Below, one piece after another: positions 18,101-26,705 of a DNA stretch of 64,000 nucleotides. The DNA is from Duganella sp. BJB480. Its GTDB lineage: Bacteria > Pseudomonadota > Gammaproteobacteria > Burkholderiales > Burkholderiaceae_D. Each line of letters begins with the position of its first letter. Positions within the stretch are counted from its first letter, which is position 1. A model generated the notes under the pieces. The model saw only the letters and a list, made by a program, of their open reading frames with translations, had not been told where the DNA came from and searched no databases. Location of the stretch: positions 1 through 64,000 of the forward strand of contig QVIN01000002.1 of NCBI GenBank assembly GCA_003416985.1, given 5' to 3'. Position numbers and translations under genes: made by a program.

Positions 18101-20405
18101 ATGGGCGAAGCTCGACAAGTTCAGCGTCGTGCCACAGATCGGTCCGCTCGCCGACGGTGGCGACCGGCTGCAGATCAGGCTGGCCGGCACGCTGCAGCAC
18201 CACGCCGCAGGGCGCGACAGCCTCGCAGAAAATGCCGGAGCGCCGGTCGCCTACCGGGTCTGGCTGAGGGATGCGATCGACGACCTGGACTTGCCCGCCG
18301 ACGCGCCGCGCCCGATGCAAGTGGTCCGTGACTTTGCTGTCCTGCCCGAGAAAATATACCGTTCCCTGCCCGAGCGCGTCGTGGTGCAGAAGCTGGCGGC
18401 CGACAATAAGAACCAGACGCAGCTGGACTGGACGTTCGAGGACGGGCGCAGGCTGCAGATGCCTGCATCCGAGCCGCCCTCCGACTACCCGCCACTGTCG
18501 TCCATGTTTGCCAAGGTCGCCTGCAACGGCGGCGCCGATGCGATCGTGCACCACGCCATCGGCGCGTTCGGCACCGTGGTTCCGGGCGATGGGCAAATAT
18601 GCTATTCCATGGACGAGCCGTTGTCGCCGCCCATGCGGGACGCGCTGGTGCTGGACCGCGCCGCCGAACTGCTGAAGCGCTGCGCGGACGACAACGACCA
18701 CTTCGGCTGGCGCCTGCTGGAGGGCTTGGGAGCGGCCGCGACGGTTTGGCTGGAGCTGGACGACGACCGCGCCACACCCGTCTTGCCGAGCGAGCATACC
18801 CAGCTCGCGGCGATCACCTTCGAGATGCTGGCGCCCGCCGACAGGCCCGGACCCGGCGGCCTGCCGCTCTATGGCATCCGCCTGTTTGCGCAAGAAGTGT
18901 TGAATCTGGTGTTCCACCTGACGCCGAAAACGCCGCAGGAAAGAAGAGACTGGCTTGCCGGGGAGGACGCCGGCAAGCGCTGGAGTCCTCTGCACCACGC
19001 GCTCAATTGGCTGACGCCGCGCGCGGCGAACAGCGCCGCCGTGCCGGACAGCTGGATCGCGTTGGTGGACGCCCTCTGCGTGCGCTGTGCGCGTTTTGTC
19101 GACGTCGGGGCGCCGCGCAACAGCGTGCGCATGCGGCATGTCGCGACGCTGCCTGCCGCCGGCCCGGACGACGCGCCCGCCGCCGCGGCGCCGGCGAACG
19201 CCCAGATCATCCTGCCTGCGGTGCTGGGCATGGTGGAATTTTCCCACCTGCGTGAGGAAGGTTACGCCAGCGAACTGCAGATAGCTGTCGAAGTCGTGCG
19301 CCGCTACGACTTCCATCCATTGGCGGACGGCGTCGACCTGGGCGCGCCGGGCGTCCCGCCGCCCACCTTGGTTGTCTCGGTGCCGCGCACGCTGGCGCTG
19401 GCAACGGACCGTGCCGCCATGTCGATCGATGTGCGCGACGGCAGCATCCAGGCCCTGGTGCAGGTGCATCCGGCGCAGCGCGCCCACCTTGCCGCCGCCC
19501 CGCTGAGCCGGCGCGTCCAGTTCCTGCGGCAACGTATCACGCTCCAGCGCAGTGTTTCGAAGCGTGCCGCGGATGCGCCGGGGTTTGTCTCCGCCATGCT
19601 TGCCGATCAGCGTGTCGACTGGGATGCCTATGCCGCGTCCTGGCCGGTGTCGCCGCGCGCCGAAGCCGATTGGCACGCGGCAGCCGACCTGCCGCTGCCG
19701 CCGGCCGACGTGGTGACGCGTGGGGTCCACGTGCTGCGCTACCCCCTGCTGCCCTCGGCCTATGCTTGGCGGGTGGCCGTGCAAACCAGGGCCGGCGCGC
19801 GCTCCTCCGACGACCAGACGCCCGGGCCGGACGACTCCGCGGTCGCGGCCATGGAACCCTTGTTTGTCCTGCGTGATGGCCTGGGCTACCGCGATTTGCA
19901 GTGGACCTGGAGCGTCGAGGGCGGCGACCTGCAGTTCGCGTGGCCGTTGGCGCGCGCCATCGATGCGCTGCCGGAACGCTGGCGCGCCTATTGGGGCAAC
20001 GGCGACCAGCACGCCGACGTGGATTCGACGGCCGGGCGCAGTGCGCCGGTGCTGCAGTTGCCCGACCTCCGGGCCAGCTACATGCTGACCGCGATACGCA
20101 AGGAAGGCAACGTCAGTGTCGATCTGCTGCAGCTCGTCTACGACCAGTCACGGAACCGCTTCAATAGCTGTGTTCTGGTCAGCCCCTACGCCGGCAGCAC
20201 CGTGACGTTCGCCCCCTTGCAGTTCGACGCCGGGGCAGTCGACGAGAGTTGGCGCGGGCGCCTCGGCATGGCCGGCACGCTGTCGCTCGATGCGCCTGAG
20301 CTTGACTGGCTGGCGACATCGCTGCGCAATGCCGACGGCGTCTGGACGCTGGCTTGCACGACCCTGCGCGATGGCTTGCGCTTCAACCTGACGGAGGTCG
20401 CATGA
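9165..20405 (+). CDS. Giant protein of unknown function (3746 residues)
   Basis: One uninterrupted 11.2-kb frame from a TTG five bases after AAAGGAG. There is no signal peptide and no obvious membrane anchor. Residues 1-700 are mixed and contain an endolysin-like stretch near residue 265 (ESTGYLDRF, then DDAFLSMPLFHY). Residues about 1250-2280 are strongly β-rich with alternating hydrophobic residues, and end in Gly/Ala-rich strands (VMASVSTGFSAGLGFADVEV). This middle part recalls the DUF6603 type of giant bacterial protein, but I cannot confirm it. Residues 2300-3746 contain fibronectin-like or carbohydrate-binding-like β segments (LNLRYTVRAVGC). The stop overlaps the next start (ATGA), so both giants are translated together. 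A cytoplasmic or non-classically exported β scaffold is the most one can infer. Confidence 0.85.
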   Translation: MDKLERKKALWKLGFHCFTAAKQVDSTLTGPALEAALDAAFAADTNEDELLYATLEFQMYSCWSPRLGKMDAGKLVPSDATPRRNLDIILQQSKPEPSGLWGPIWQSCLSAWDGYCCPVQIERLAAETDLGAADERTDLEACAATRGNVWDLQLEDKGQYFSARDVSGWFNVDGNTDPAYRSDPPGMRAPYVAPAGIDQADWLQHRRILLRVDNVPEDGRFGPTVRPWHAVEFRPKLLPLDERQRILAEPRWSAIFRIVRAVSDQESTGYLDRFQGYDDAFLSMPLFHYAIPQRSATPGGTQLGGVSVWLNEKHPPAEPRQQFSALRLRAEGDALWHDALGAGEQYDTGSGEQICGSQGAIATLRPPAGGPAGTYPYLKSLELFKRPHFVYRYAMHLRSIEGSRTALWLYAVHFLRQLAWLRILPGSDIPAEWGDKRLGEVIQSEAALALVLRIAVKSPAYVLSKMSKTPGVFVARTSDVTHRDGLLRWMTQAWANAGTADKQADFESRLASMLVGETKYKPGDGSGGVPIPVYAEVDIGTLRAVRNWPGRLKQFHLDPSELHASFSNGDTLIGLQSSPGSSPFLKHSAGAWVFDDMDFAWRQTQGGHPPPANAPFRLSPDDFTSDLRAFGIAPAAPAAAWGVAPNAKSVVAQAARELQIAAADAHVFVGGVLKQNPHPHQLRVHGLHRQRWVRLQWHDFQQGKQSSALLCGASKDAPPKPAEALWALDAVPGATVYAFDGRRGKLVQSPLGQFDQGAQTAARSKADALDGSAMTTFGLPATPLAEATFALFKNAVSDPEGSGVAAPDSFAVKLDNGAIKIRFGWLRHTLAIGGKADQTGELGFYMELLNWRARAELPDSEAQQYLRSTGFEFLPRKNVDLLFDFTSPQHLTSSSLQLPLKLWQPQKSATAASFDCALAMLTWPALHRWRETLRASPLARRAMWDCWRLSLREMLLLPALPGKLGREARLFRLFQSPECLAVLAYWIYRDAGSLEKHLASKKFAGKVSDWLKGHDADYTKWTDADEADMWGNLVGTLDDGDLKAALIARTPAAHARPAYRAELEQLIYLAELDGTGRQATSAARAGFVVLPAPKAHFGIALLTEASTAPALFQAKSATASYRVVGIAPYIGDDPAGARGAAIPLSASVDVMIQAGSGAETLNLVAPGAASSEQLTLSHGDILSDFSLEADVGAWLGPLGEGVSVTLLAAASNENNSWTLKCGFRVGAAWLRAPIEYPLTPVLSITDIVVDLGQRKIQWAKDLALASDALHASLPFRGRGRCALTLGLDGNLDPALRFEASLSTIEMQLGSPIASLGLVPEPADQLFSIAADLTTDSASIDIQLPDRISATLRLELAATSTARDATRVVPLINAGQVSDLLAPIVISLGTMDVPKAKAAAGLRLRAGLPELPGWLFADGPLWHPQSPGEFSMPDIADNWFAGGSASLFAKLADRVAHVLGSDRLTLTLPMSFTFRLPGQDELMSATASLTAACPVVNGYLQLAPNAFSCDISKVALEFNVAKQEFPMGDAAKLVLPKRLKAELDLSGQASNALAFTSLHDDPVRLQFPAEGGFSFDISRLELGAGGVSLEASVRKGAAAIGDLPTLEGSLNVRPSDGTVGKLVIERGRLVSASLAADARLRFFDDADGVLTLTLFQDEDGRFGAMTKFNIAVGRSFNVRALYLRVDVQSVQLSLSYVDKKWSATGGMSGSCAFVANGPLAGRLAEYQSLFDGTSVHFENLNLADLGQASLTVLVTPRTFDVAGIFRVTWRGFTIPKLGQVSLKSIKLLGDISLAVPLKDLRAELTLGDIVISQPDAQSLVPKIRISTIGVAIAMPSSFRFKGRLTEFDDEQEYGFGGAVYMESDAFPGATALLKLTRLRIKDRDPVPSFVVYVGVDRTDHLAYGFFLRKLGLGVAANQGLRNFTDAAARDKPLPQRIQGALVSGIPNPGELSSWVAVPPKNPGDTAYSVVADAQVTLGCLDRQTQHPFVTQMLVSIDDDFTLQAGASGWLAVSPDEAQQPDFIDHPAVRGALGFSPRKQEIYGSFITLQHTKYGASVDLNVTTALMRRALDACRLSVTFLCTRDGALLEIGYPRQARFALQLGPVNGAAEAGFRIGYYRGTLVVGVNLAVMASVSTGFSAGLGFADVEVAAVATFALQGAFAGAVTNAGQLYLLADLSVSAAFSLSVRLHKEIRVSGFWGSFTVPIFNLRTSLNITATAALRAALVPSGLGFSGYAEVALGVFGFSFHIGLSVSFDGGRVDEARRQIDALVPPIDEIIKPAPAALPAPVTALAARVLAYRQPQLLEAIGLKAEEAPRKVPQAWCYHVRRVGGVTRVVLYPNPMGDGYPRQTATRASHRINFNSAGSKAFVGLVGRKVVFEAGKTYVISEPVDEVLIPENLIQPAPGTSAQPLLARHLLENIALPAEKPLCREIVDPRTQAPVAGDFDDPAVLADPRRRSTRFRKRYGEKRLDGEGPLQTYDDYVLAAQLTTAELIAPTGALTDAELLTGLLHLAESDLAQANVEQPLSIGTGQAEQPNPLRLPALMGLVLEFSGTDMAEQIGQHGIAAFAQDISMLDTPVAASDWDGPSTREESHLFESNLSYWFQGQGEIGLSWQFSRVAPGGVLVGAGPCSHRAVRHFEIRREDLDERLPPTTSIIRPSWVVYREPPREGEAPVHYYIRPQFQFVDSGLPTDVALNLRYTVRAVGCDHSYIDQPDSTLCSEVYDLVRYQPVQEQAEITQSQALLRIPGLAAGNSTVPAPAARLELLVAVSIPDTKEDGGVLCKRLAPRLSVMARPVERGTLGIYGSGTETDVSLLWRKELSGSDLRLPQPAQLRRMNVAQLADATEVSIAAADWTVFADGDFDRGDGALSGKRMLVLGTTILFTPGKEAETWKRLGIAAGGAAEFHLCLKASTTADGKIGTATAYQRARMALTSTVTPPAGSKAKLDGGLAPESLFAQGSEVAALERYALNAPARPREWAKLDKFSVVPQIGPLADGGDRLQIRLAGTLQHHAAGRDSLAENAGAPVAYRVWLRDAIDDLDLPADAPRPMQVVRDFAVLPEKIYRSLPERVVVQKLAADNKNQTQLDWTFEDGRRLQMPASEPPSDYPPLSSMFAKVACNGGADAIVHHAIGAFGTVVPGDGQICYSMDEPLSPPMRDALVLDRAAELLKRCADDNDHFGWRLLEGLGAAATVWLELDDDRATPVLPSEHTQLAAITFEMLAPADRPGPGGLPLYGIRLFAQEVLNLVFHLTPKTPQERRDWLAGEDAGKRWSPLHHALNWLTPRAANSAAVPDSWIALVDALCVRCARFVDVGAPRNSVRMRHVATLPAAGPDDAPAAAAPANAQIILPAVLGMVEFSHLREEGYASELQIAVEVVRRYDFHPLADGVDLGAPGVPPPTLVVSVPRTLALATDRAAMSIDVRDGSIQALVQVHPAQRAHLAAAPLSRRVQFLRQRITLQRSVSKRAADAPGFVSAMLADQRVDWDAYAASWPVSPRAEADWHAAADLPLPPADVVTRGVHVLRYPLLPSAYAWRVAVQTRAGARSSDDQTPGPDDSAVAAMEPLFVLRDGLGYRDLQWTWSVEGGDLQFAWPLARAIDALPERWRAYWGNGDQHADVDSTAGRSAPVLQLPDLRASYMLTAIRKEGNVSVDLLQLVYDQSRNRFNSCVLVSPYAGSTVTFAPLQFDAGAVDESWRGRLGMAGTLSLDAPELDWLATSLRNADGVWTLACTTLRDGLRFNLTEVA

Positions 20406-23400
20406 CTACGATTACGCTGGTGAGCGACGCTGTCGCCGGGCAGTGCGAATATCAATACTCGCCCACGGGCGGCATCGTCAAACACTGTCTGGTGATGAGC
20501 CAGATCGAACATCGATTGCGCGTGGATACCACGGCCGCCGGACTGACGGTGACCGAGCTTTCCGGCGGTGCCGGCCGGCGGCGCTTGCAGCTGACCGCGC
20601 GCGGCGCCGGCGCCACCCTGAACGTGGTCTTTCCCGATCTGAACGGACAGCTTCCCCCTGCCATGCCGCCCGACCCTGCGGCGGATTGGGACTGCCGCCT
20701 GACCGGGAACGTGGTGTTGCTGGAAGAAGGCAGCGACGCCAATGTGGCCTACCGGATCGAGGTCGGGATGCTCAAGTGCGAGCCCGGCAGGAAAGCCAGC
20801 GTCAGGGTATTGAACATGCTGTGGCCTGTCATCCCCCCAAGAAACACCGCGTGGTCATACCTCTGGACGCCGCTGGGCCTGGCGATAGAGAGTACGCTGA
20901 CGATCGACAATATCGCCCATCCCGCGACGCTGCTGTTGCCGGCCGCGCGGGGTGCGGCAAAAGACGTCGCGTGGAATCCCAGCGATGACGGCGCCTCGCT
21001 GCAGTTCTGGAAGGCCGATGCGTCCGGAGATTTCCCCGAAGTCAACGCCATCGGCGCCGCGGGCGCACGGCTGACCCCGCTGCTGCCCCGCGACAAGCCT
21101 TGGCCGGGACCCGCCCCCACCATGGCGCGCCGCTGGCGGCTATTGGAAATCGACCAGCATGGCTTGTTGGATATGGCCTTGGCCATACTCAACGTGGACC
21201 CCTACCTGACGCTGGAGCGCCATGCGCCCGCCGTCGGCAAGCCGGGCACGGTGGTATTGGATGAACCCGCCATGGCCGCCGAACTCTGGACGGCGGTGGA
21301 ATTGCAGGTCAATAAGCAGGTGCTCGCCGGGGCGGTGTTGACCTCGTTACGCGACACCATGGCGGCCCGCATCCGCTGGAACGCGGCATCGCGCAGCGCG
21401 ACCATGCAAGCGGCCAATGTGCATGTATCGCTGGCTCCGGACGGCGAGTCCCACCGCTTGCTGCGGCATTACCTGACGCTGTCGAACGGTCCCCGCAGCA
21501 AGGCCGACCTGGTTCAGATCAGCTGGAATCCGCTCCAGCAAGAGTCGCCGCAAGCGACGCAAATCGGCCGGGCGGGAATGCTGTTCGCAGGCATGTCGCC
21601 GTCCCCGGACAGCCCGCAGGCCGGAGGGCTGCCGGGCGGCCCCCGCTGGATCAAGCTGGCCGATGGCTATATCGATCTGGTCTCGATTGCCGATCCCGCC
21701 CAGATCGCGGCCGCCAAGGCACGGCTGCAGCAGGCATCCTATGACGGCGGTTCGCTGGACGGGGGCGTGCCGCTGGGCGAGATCGGCGGTCCGGCAGGCA
21801 TGACGGCGCTGATGGCGGACGCCAGCGCCGACGGCAAGGGGCGCAGCTCGGCATGGCTGCGGATCAGGAAAAACAAGGTGCAGCTCGAACTGTCCGGCGC
21901 CTATTTGCTGTGGGAGACTCCCGCCTGGTGGATCGCCGACCGCGATGCGGCCGCCGCCAGCGGCGCGCTGCCGAATCTGGCGCCGGGATTCTCAGCCAGT
22001 TTCAAGCAGCCCGACGCTTCCGTGGAGACCATGCGGCAGCGCTTGTCGCAGGCCCTGTCCGCCCATTTGAACACGACGCACTGGATCGGCAAAATGGGGC
22101 AGCCTGGACAAGGCGAATGGATCGTGGAGAAGACGCCGGCGGGCACCACGCTGACCTTGCCGTCCGGCCTCGCGAAGCAATGCAGGATCAGCACGCCAAT
22201 CGGCGACGCGGCGCTACTGTCACTGCTGCCCTACCCGGGGGTCGACCCGTCGGCCTTGCTGCTGGACGGCAGCCGGGGCACGACGCCGCTGGTCGCGCCG
22301 AAGCAGCCGGTGGTGTTGGTGCTGCGAGAAAATGCGCTGCCCGCGCTGGCCGCGCCCGCCTTCCCTTCGGTCGAGTCCGCGCCGGCGCAATGGACGCCGA
22401 TCGGCGGTGAAATGTTCGATCCACGTGCGTGGGGTCTGGGCTATCATCCAGCGCGGCAGGAGTTCGACTATCGTCACGCCGCTCAAATGGCAACGGAAAC
22501 GCAGTTGCGGATCCGGCCGGACGGCAGCCTGGGCCAGCAAATATCGGGCGCGTCGCCAGCCGCGGTCCGGGCCGCCGACGACATCGCGATCTGGACCTCG
22601 GGCACGCCGGGCTCGCCGTCTCCGCGTTTCAGCCTCAGCGGCGGCGCTACGAAAGGGCCGCTCAGTCTGCGCGGCTGGATACCCGGCTCCACTGTGGGCG
22701 TCAAGCAGCTGAAGTACCAATCCCCGACGCTGACGCTGACCATAGTCTGCGGCAAGGACCAGAAGGACGAGGTGACGCTGGACATGTCGCTGGACGGCCG
22801 CAACCAGCAGCCGGTGCCGCTTTCGCTGCGGAGCGACGACGGCGAGGTTCACTGGCTGGAACGCGCCGTGGCGGGCAATTTCGTCGGCTATGGGCAGCCG
22901 CTGCAGGTGGCCGGCGATTTCAGCTGGTTCGCCGACGGGCGTAGCCGTTGGCAGCCATATGCCGCCGGCGTGCGTCCCACCAAAGTGAACGGCGTTGCGC
23001 AGAATCTTCTGACCTTTAACGCCTTTTGCAGCCTGGGCCTATATGGCGGCGATCCGTCATGGCAGCTGGGCATATCGGTGTGCGACCAGGCACCGGGCAG
23101 CCCGGCGCTGCAATGGGACATGCTGGGCGACGGCGAAGCGCCACGCGTGGGACCGTTCGCCCTGTTGTCGCACGAACTGACGGGCCTGACGCCGACAGCG
23201 TTTGCGACCACCCTCCGCCTGGGCCTGCCCTTTGCATCGCGCCATGCGGCATCGGCCAGCGCCACCGGCCTGCTCACGTTGCAGTGGAACGGCGCTCCCG
23301 ATGTCCTGTGGCAGATTGCCGACGGCGACTGCGGCGACTTCTGCTGGCGGATAGAGGCGCCGACCTATATCGACGATGACGAAGGGTTGTCGGCCAGGAT

Positions 23401-26400
23401 AAGCTTGCGCGAGGTGTTGGGCCGCGCCAGTATCGTATCGGGCAAGCTGCTGCTGACGCTGACCGCCGTCGGTTTGCAGACCGAACTCGGTTTGCTGCGC
23501 ATTAGCACGCTGAAGCAGCCCATCTTGATGGCGTGGGACGATGACGGCGTTGAAAGCCTGGCTTTCGTAGCGGAGAGCGAGGCCGATGCCGCAACCGGCT
23601 TCCACTGCCGTATTCCCTTCCGTTGCCGGCGCCAGAGCGCCGGCAACGACCCCGCGCCCTGGTATATTCCGCCACCTGCGCAAGGCGGAACGACGGCGGT
23701 CTGCTGGGCCGCCGATGGCGGCACGCTCAGTTTGCCCAGCGATCCGCGCGAGTCCATGCAACTCAATGACCTGGTACTGCATCTTGCCGCGGCCCCGTGC
23801 TCGATACCGCGGCTCTCGCTGCATCAATCGTCCACCGTGTCCTGGGGTTTCACCCACGTCGAGCCGGGCATCGCACCGGCCCAGGCGGTTTCGACCGCTA
23901 TCGCCGGCAGCATCACCGTGATACAGGGCTCGCTAACGCCGCTTCTGGAATGGCGCGTGCGCGCCAGCGTGGCGATCGACGCCGCCGAGCTGTTTGGCCG
24001 CGTCAAAGCGGGCACCAGCCTGCGCGCGGACGTGCGGCTGGTTTGCGCGGGACCGCTGACGGTGGCGAACCGGCGCTATCTCGGCAGCAGCATGACAGGC
24101 AGGGTGGCGATCGCCAACGACTGCCAGCTCAAATATAAAGGCACGATCGCCGTCGACCACCATTGCCAGTTGATCGTCGACCAGCTTCCCTTGACGACGG
24201 CCGGCACGCCAGGCGACAGTTTCGACGCGGTGGTCGCGCATACCTTGCAATTCGGCGTCGCCGGCCTGGCCAGCTTCCAGACGGTGCAACACTTCAGCAT
24301 CCTGACGGTGGGCGGGGCAACCCATGTCCAGTCCAGCTGCGTCCTGATGCTGGTGCCTTTGACAGGGCAGCCGCCGATGGCGCTGGCGCAAATACAGTTG
24401 GCGGGAGCGCCGCCCATTGGCATCGCGCTGGCCGCGCACCTGCCGCCGGCGGTGCAAGGCTATGTGTTACGCATAGCGCTGCGGAATACCGGCACCACCT
24501 TGAGCTTGCCTGTGCCGGCCGCCGTCCCGGGCAGCGCCATCCAGCTCTTTCCACTGGCCGGCTACGTCCCCATGCCTCGTCAGGACAGCCAGGATACCGA
24601 AGTGTGGCATGCACGCGGTCCGCTGGCCGACATGATCTCCACGTCGACGCTGGCGGAGTTGACGGCCATGCAGCGCGCCGCCAAATTCAAGGGCGGCGAC
24701 TTTCCCCAGGCGAATGAGACATTGAGCGACTGGGCAGGGATACTCGAAACCGCCGGACGCTTCCAGAGCGCCATGCTGCCATCGAAAGACGGGACCGGCG
24801 TGATACCGATGCCGTTTTGGGTCGACAGCCCTGGCGACAAGGGATTGGCGCTGTCCGTCGACCAGCAAGAACGACCGCGCCTGGCGGTCACGGTCGAATT
24901 GCTGTTGATGGAAGCGCGGGGTGTCCAATCGGCCGCTGCCGCGCCGTTGGCCAGCGCCGCTGTCGCCACAATTAGCGTCGGCATTGACGGCGCGGCGGAT
25001 TCGGTGGACGCCGCCAACGCCAGCATACAAGCCTGGGCACGCCAGGAACTTCGACGTCTTTCGGCACGCAGCGTCGCCGCCACCGTCGTCCGTGGCCGGC
25101 CCGAGTGGCTGGCATCGGTCCCCAGAAGTTTCTTTACCGCCAGCGTCTGCGATGTCGACCAGCCTCGCAAGCTATTGGCACCGTCCGCGGCGCCCGCCAT
25201 ATCGCAGATTGCCGACGATACGGCAACCATCGGCGCGACCGGCTGGCAAGAGCGGGCCTCGGTCAGCCAGGCCCCCGAGTTTGTTCTTGAAGCACTGTGC
25301 AGCCGGCCCGTGCAGCAGGGACAGGAGTCGGGCAGGACCACAAGGCTGGCCTCGCAGGCATTCGTCGGCAACGACGGCCGCACTTCTGAAGTACCGGCCG
25401 GCGGCGTCGCCGTTCGCCAGTCTGTCGCCTTCGAGCAGCAACTGCCATACCTGCCACCGGCGCGCGACCATTTGGCGCTGTACCGCATGCATCAACGTCG
25501 GCAGGACGAGGCAAGCGTCCATGCGCCGGTGGTCGATGTGATTGAATGGGCTGCGCGGCCGGGTGACACGCTGGAATCCAGGTTCTCCGTCGAGAGTCCC
25601 CATGCGGTCAGCGGCCCCGCCTCTTGCCTGTCCATGCGCACGGCGCGCCCCGCCAACGGCGCCTATGGCGATCCGTTGTCGCTCGACGACAGCATCACGC
25701 TGCGCTGGGATGGGGTCGACTGGGCCATGCACCGTGTCAGCTCCAGCCGGGTTGTGGGCAAGGCCGGGACAGGCGCCGCGTCGACCCTGCTGCTGACGGT
25801 GGTGACTCCCAACGAGGCGCGGCATGAGAACTACCTGCCGACCGGCGGCGGCGACAAGTCCCTTCCGCTGCAATTGCAGTACGTCAGAAAGGAACGCAAG
25901 AATGCCACCGGAGATACCCTGATCTCGTATCTCTATGACGAACCGCTGCTGCTGGGGCTGTTTACCGACCTCCCCGCCCTGCCCGTCGTCGAGCTGGTAT
26001 TGATGCGTCCGCATGGCGTGGCCGAGCGAATCACACCGGAACCGATCGCCAGCGCGCTCGCCGATCCCAAAGGATGGCGTACCGATCCCAACAAATATTC
26101 CTGTCTGCTCTTGCGCCGATGGGATGCGGCGTTGCCGGTGCCAGGCAATGCCAAGTTGGAGGACGCCAGTGCCTATGACGCGGAATCCGCGCAATTGATC
26201 AAATCGCTGTTGGAGGCAACAGAGCAAGTGATCTCTCCGAAAGGTGAACAAACCATGCCGTGGCTAATGAACACCTCTCTGGAAAGCAGCCCCCGGTTCG
26301 CGATCCTGACAGCGGACGATCCACAAGGCCTGCGGAAGATCGCCGGCAGCGTTGCGTTGTCGTGGCAGGAAACCTGCCCATCGGACCTGCTTGAAAAGCT

Positions 26401-26602
26401 GCTGGTCCTGTCCGACAAAAAGGTGGTCGGGTATGGCGACCTCGCGGGGACCAGACGGCTCATCCTGGAGGCGACGCGCAATTTCGTGTTAAAGAGCACT
26501 TGCTATGCTTTGGAAGCCCGCCCCCTCGACCGGCAGGCCGCCGTCGAGGCGTTCCGCTTCAATAAAAGCGGCGTTTGTACCGCACAGGCAAGCCGCCCCT
26601 GA
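20402..26602 (+). CDS. Second giant protein of unknown function (2066 residues)
   Basis: The ATG at 20402 overlaps the stop of the 3746-residue gene as ATGA, which is why the longer frame from 20354 is rejected. The protein is β-rich throughout, with many short Trp-containing strands (AWSYLWTPLGLAIES, DFCWRIEAPTYIDDD). It has a Pro/Ala-rich central part and a more helical last 350 residues (LIKSLLEATEQVISPKGEQ). There is no signal peptide, membrane helix, P-loop or recognisable catalytic motif. The strict coupling implies that it works in a fixed ratio with the first giant, as a complex or as sequential parts of one structure. It is convergent with the methyltransferase at 26706; the 103 bases between carry an imperfect GC-rich inverted repeat. 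Confidence 0.85.
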   Translation: MTTITLVSDAVAGQCEYQYSPTGGIVKHCLVMSQIEHRLRVDTTAAGLTVTELSGGAGRRRLQLTARGAGATLNVVFPDLNGQLPPAMPPDPAADWDCRLTGNVVLLEEGSDANVAYRIEVGMLKCEPGRKASVRVLNMLWPVIPPRNTAWSYLWTPLGLAIESTLTIDNIAHPATLLLPAARGAAKDVAWNPSDDGASLQFWKADASGDFPEVNAIGAAGARLTPLLPRDKPWPGPAPTMARRWRLLEIDQHGLLDMALAILNVDPYLTLERHAPAVGKPGTVVLDEPAMAAELWTAVELQVNKQVLAGAVLTSLRDTMAARIRWNAASRSATMQAANVHVSLAPDGESHRLLRHYLTLSNGPRSKADLVQISWNPLQQESPQATQIGRAGMLFAGMSPSPDSPQAGGLPGGPRWIKLADGYIDLVSIADPAQIAAAKARLQQASYDGGSLDGGVPLGEIGGPAGMTALMADASADGKGRSSAWLRIRKNKVQLELSGAYLLWETPAWWIADRDAAAASGALPNLAPGFSASFKQPDASVETMRQRLSQALSAHLNTTHWIGKMGQPGQGEWIVEKTPAGTTLTLPSGLAKQCRISTPIGDAALLSLLPYPGVDPSALLLDGSRGTTPLVAPKQPVVLVLRENALPALAAPAFPSVESAPAQWTPIGGEMFDPRAWGLGYHPARQEFDYRHAAQMATETQLRIRPDGSLGQQISGASPAAVRAADDIAIWTSGTPGSPSPRFSLSGGATKGPLSLRGWIPGSTVGVKQLKYQSPTLTLTIVCGKDQKDEVTLDMSLDGRNQQPVPLSLRSDDGEVHWLERAVAGNFVGYGQPLQVAGDFSWFADGRSRWQPYAAGVRPTKVNGVAQNLLTFNAFCSLGLYGGDPSWQLGISVCDQAPGSPALQWDMLGDGEAPRVGPFALLSHELTGLTPTAFATTLRLGLPFASRHAASASATGLLTLQWNGAPDVLWQIADGDCGDFCWRIEAPTYIDDDEGLSARISLREVLGRASIVSGKLLLTLTAVGLQTELGLLRISTLKQPILMAWDDDGVESLAFVAESEADAATGFHCRIPFRCRRQSAGNDPAPWYIPPPAQGGTTAVCWAADGGTLSLPSDPRESMQLNDLVLHLAAAPCSIPRLSLHQSSTVSWGFTHVEPGIAPAQAVSTAIAGSITVIQGSLTPLLEWRVRASVAIDAAELFGRVKAGTSLRADVRLVCAGPLTVANRRYLGSSMTGRVAIANDCQLKYKGTIAVDHHCQLIVDQLPLTTAGTPGDSFDAVVAHTLQFGVAGLASFQTVQHFSILTVGGATHVQSSCVLMLVPLTGQPPMALAQIQLAGAPPIGIALAAHLPPAVQGYVLRIALRNTGTTLSLPVPAAVPGSAIQLFPLAGYVPMPRQDSQDTEVWHARGPLADMISTSTLAELTAMQRAAKFKGGDFPQANETLSDWAGILETAGRFQSAMLPSKDGTGVIPMPFWVDSPGDKGLALSVDQQERPRLAVTVELLLMEARGVQSAAAAPLASAAVATISVGIDGAADSVDAANASIQAWARQELRRLSARSVAATVVRGRPEWLASVPRSFFTASVCDVDQPRKLLAPSAAPAISQIADDTATIGATGWQERASVSQAPEFVLEALCSRPVQQGQESGRTTRLASQAFVGNDGRTSEVPAGGVAVRQSVAFEQQLPYLPPARDHLALYRMHQRRQDEASVHAPVVDVIEWAARPGDTLESRFSVESPHAVSGPASCLSMRTARPANGAYGDPLSLDDSITLRWDGVDWAMHRVSSSRVVGKAGTGAASTLLLTVVTPNEARHENYLPTGGGDKSLPLQLQYVRKERKNATGDTLISYLYDEPLLLGLFTDLPALPVVELVLMRPHGVAERITPEPIASALADPKGWRTDPNKYSCLLLRRWDAALPVPGNAKLEDASAYDAESAQLIKSLLEATEQVISPKGEQTMPWLMNTSLESSPRFAILTADDPQGLRKIAGSVALSWQETCPSDLLEKLLVLSDKKVVGYGDLAGTRRLILEATRNFVLKSTCYALEARPLDRQAAVEAFRFNKSGVCTAQASRP

Positions 26603-26705
26603 CAGATAGCGCCCCGATGCCGCCGCCCCAGGTTCACAGGTGATGAGCCTGACGGCGGCCGGCATTGGGCACCGCTTTGCGTCTTGACGTTTGCCTGACG
26701 CCGCC

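Noticed and set aside
14670..20012. 1780-codon open frame on the minus strand
   Set aside because: It lies entirely antisense to the 3746-residue gene. Long antisense frames are expected in GC-rich coding DNA; its translation is rich in Arg/Gly/Gln/His and has no recognisable domain.
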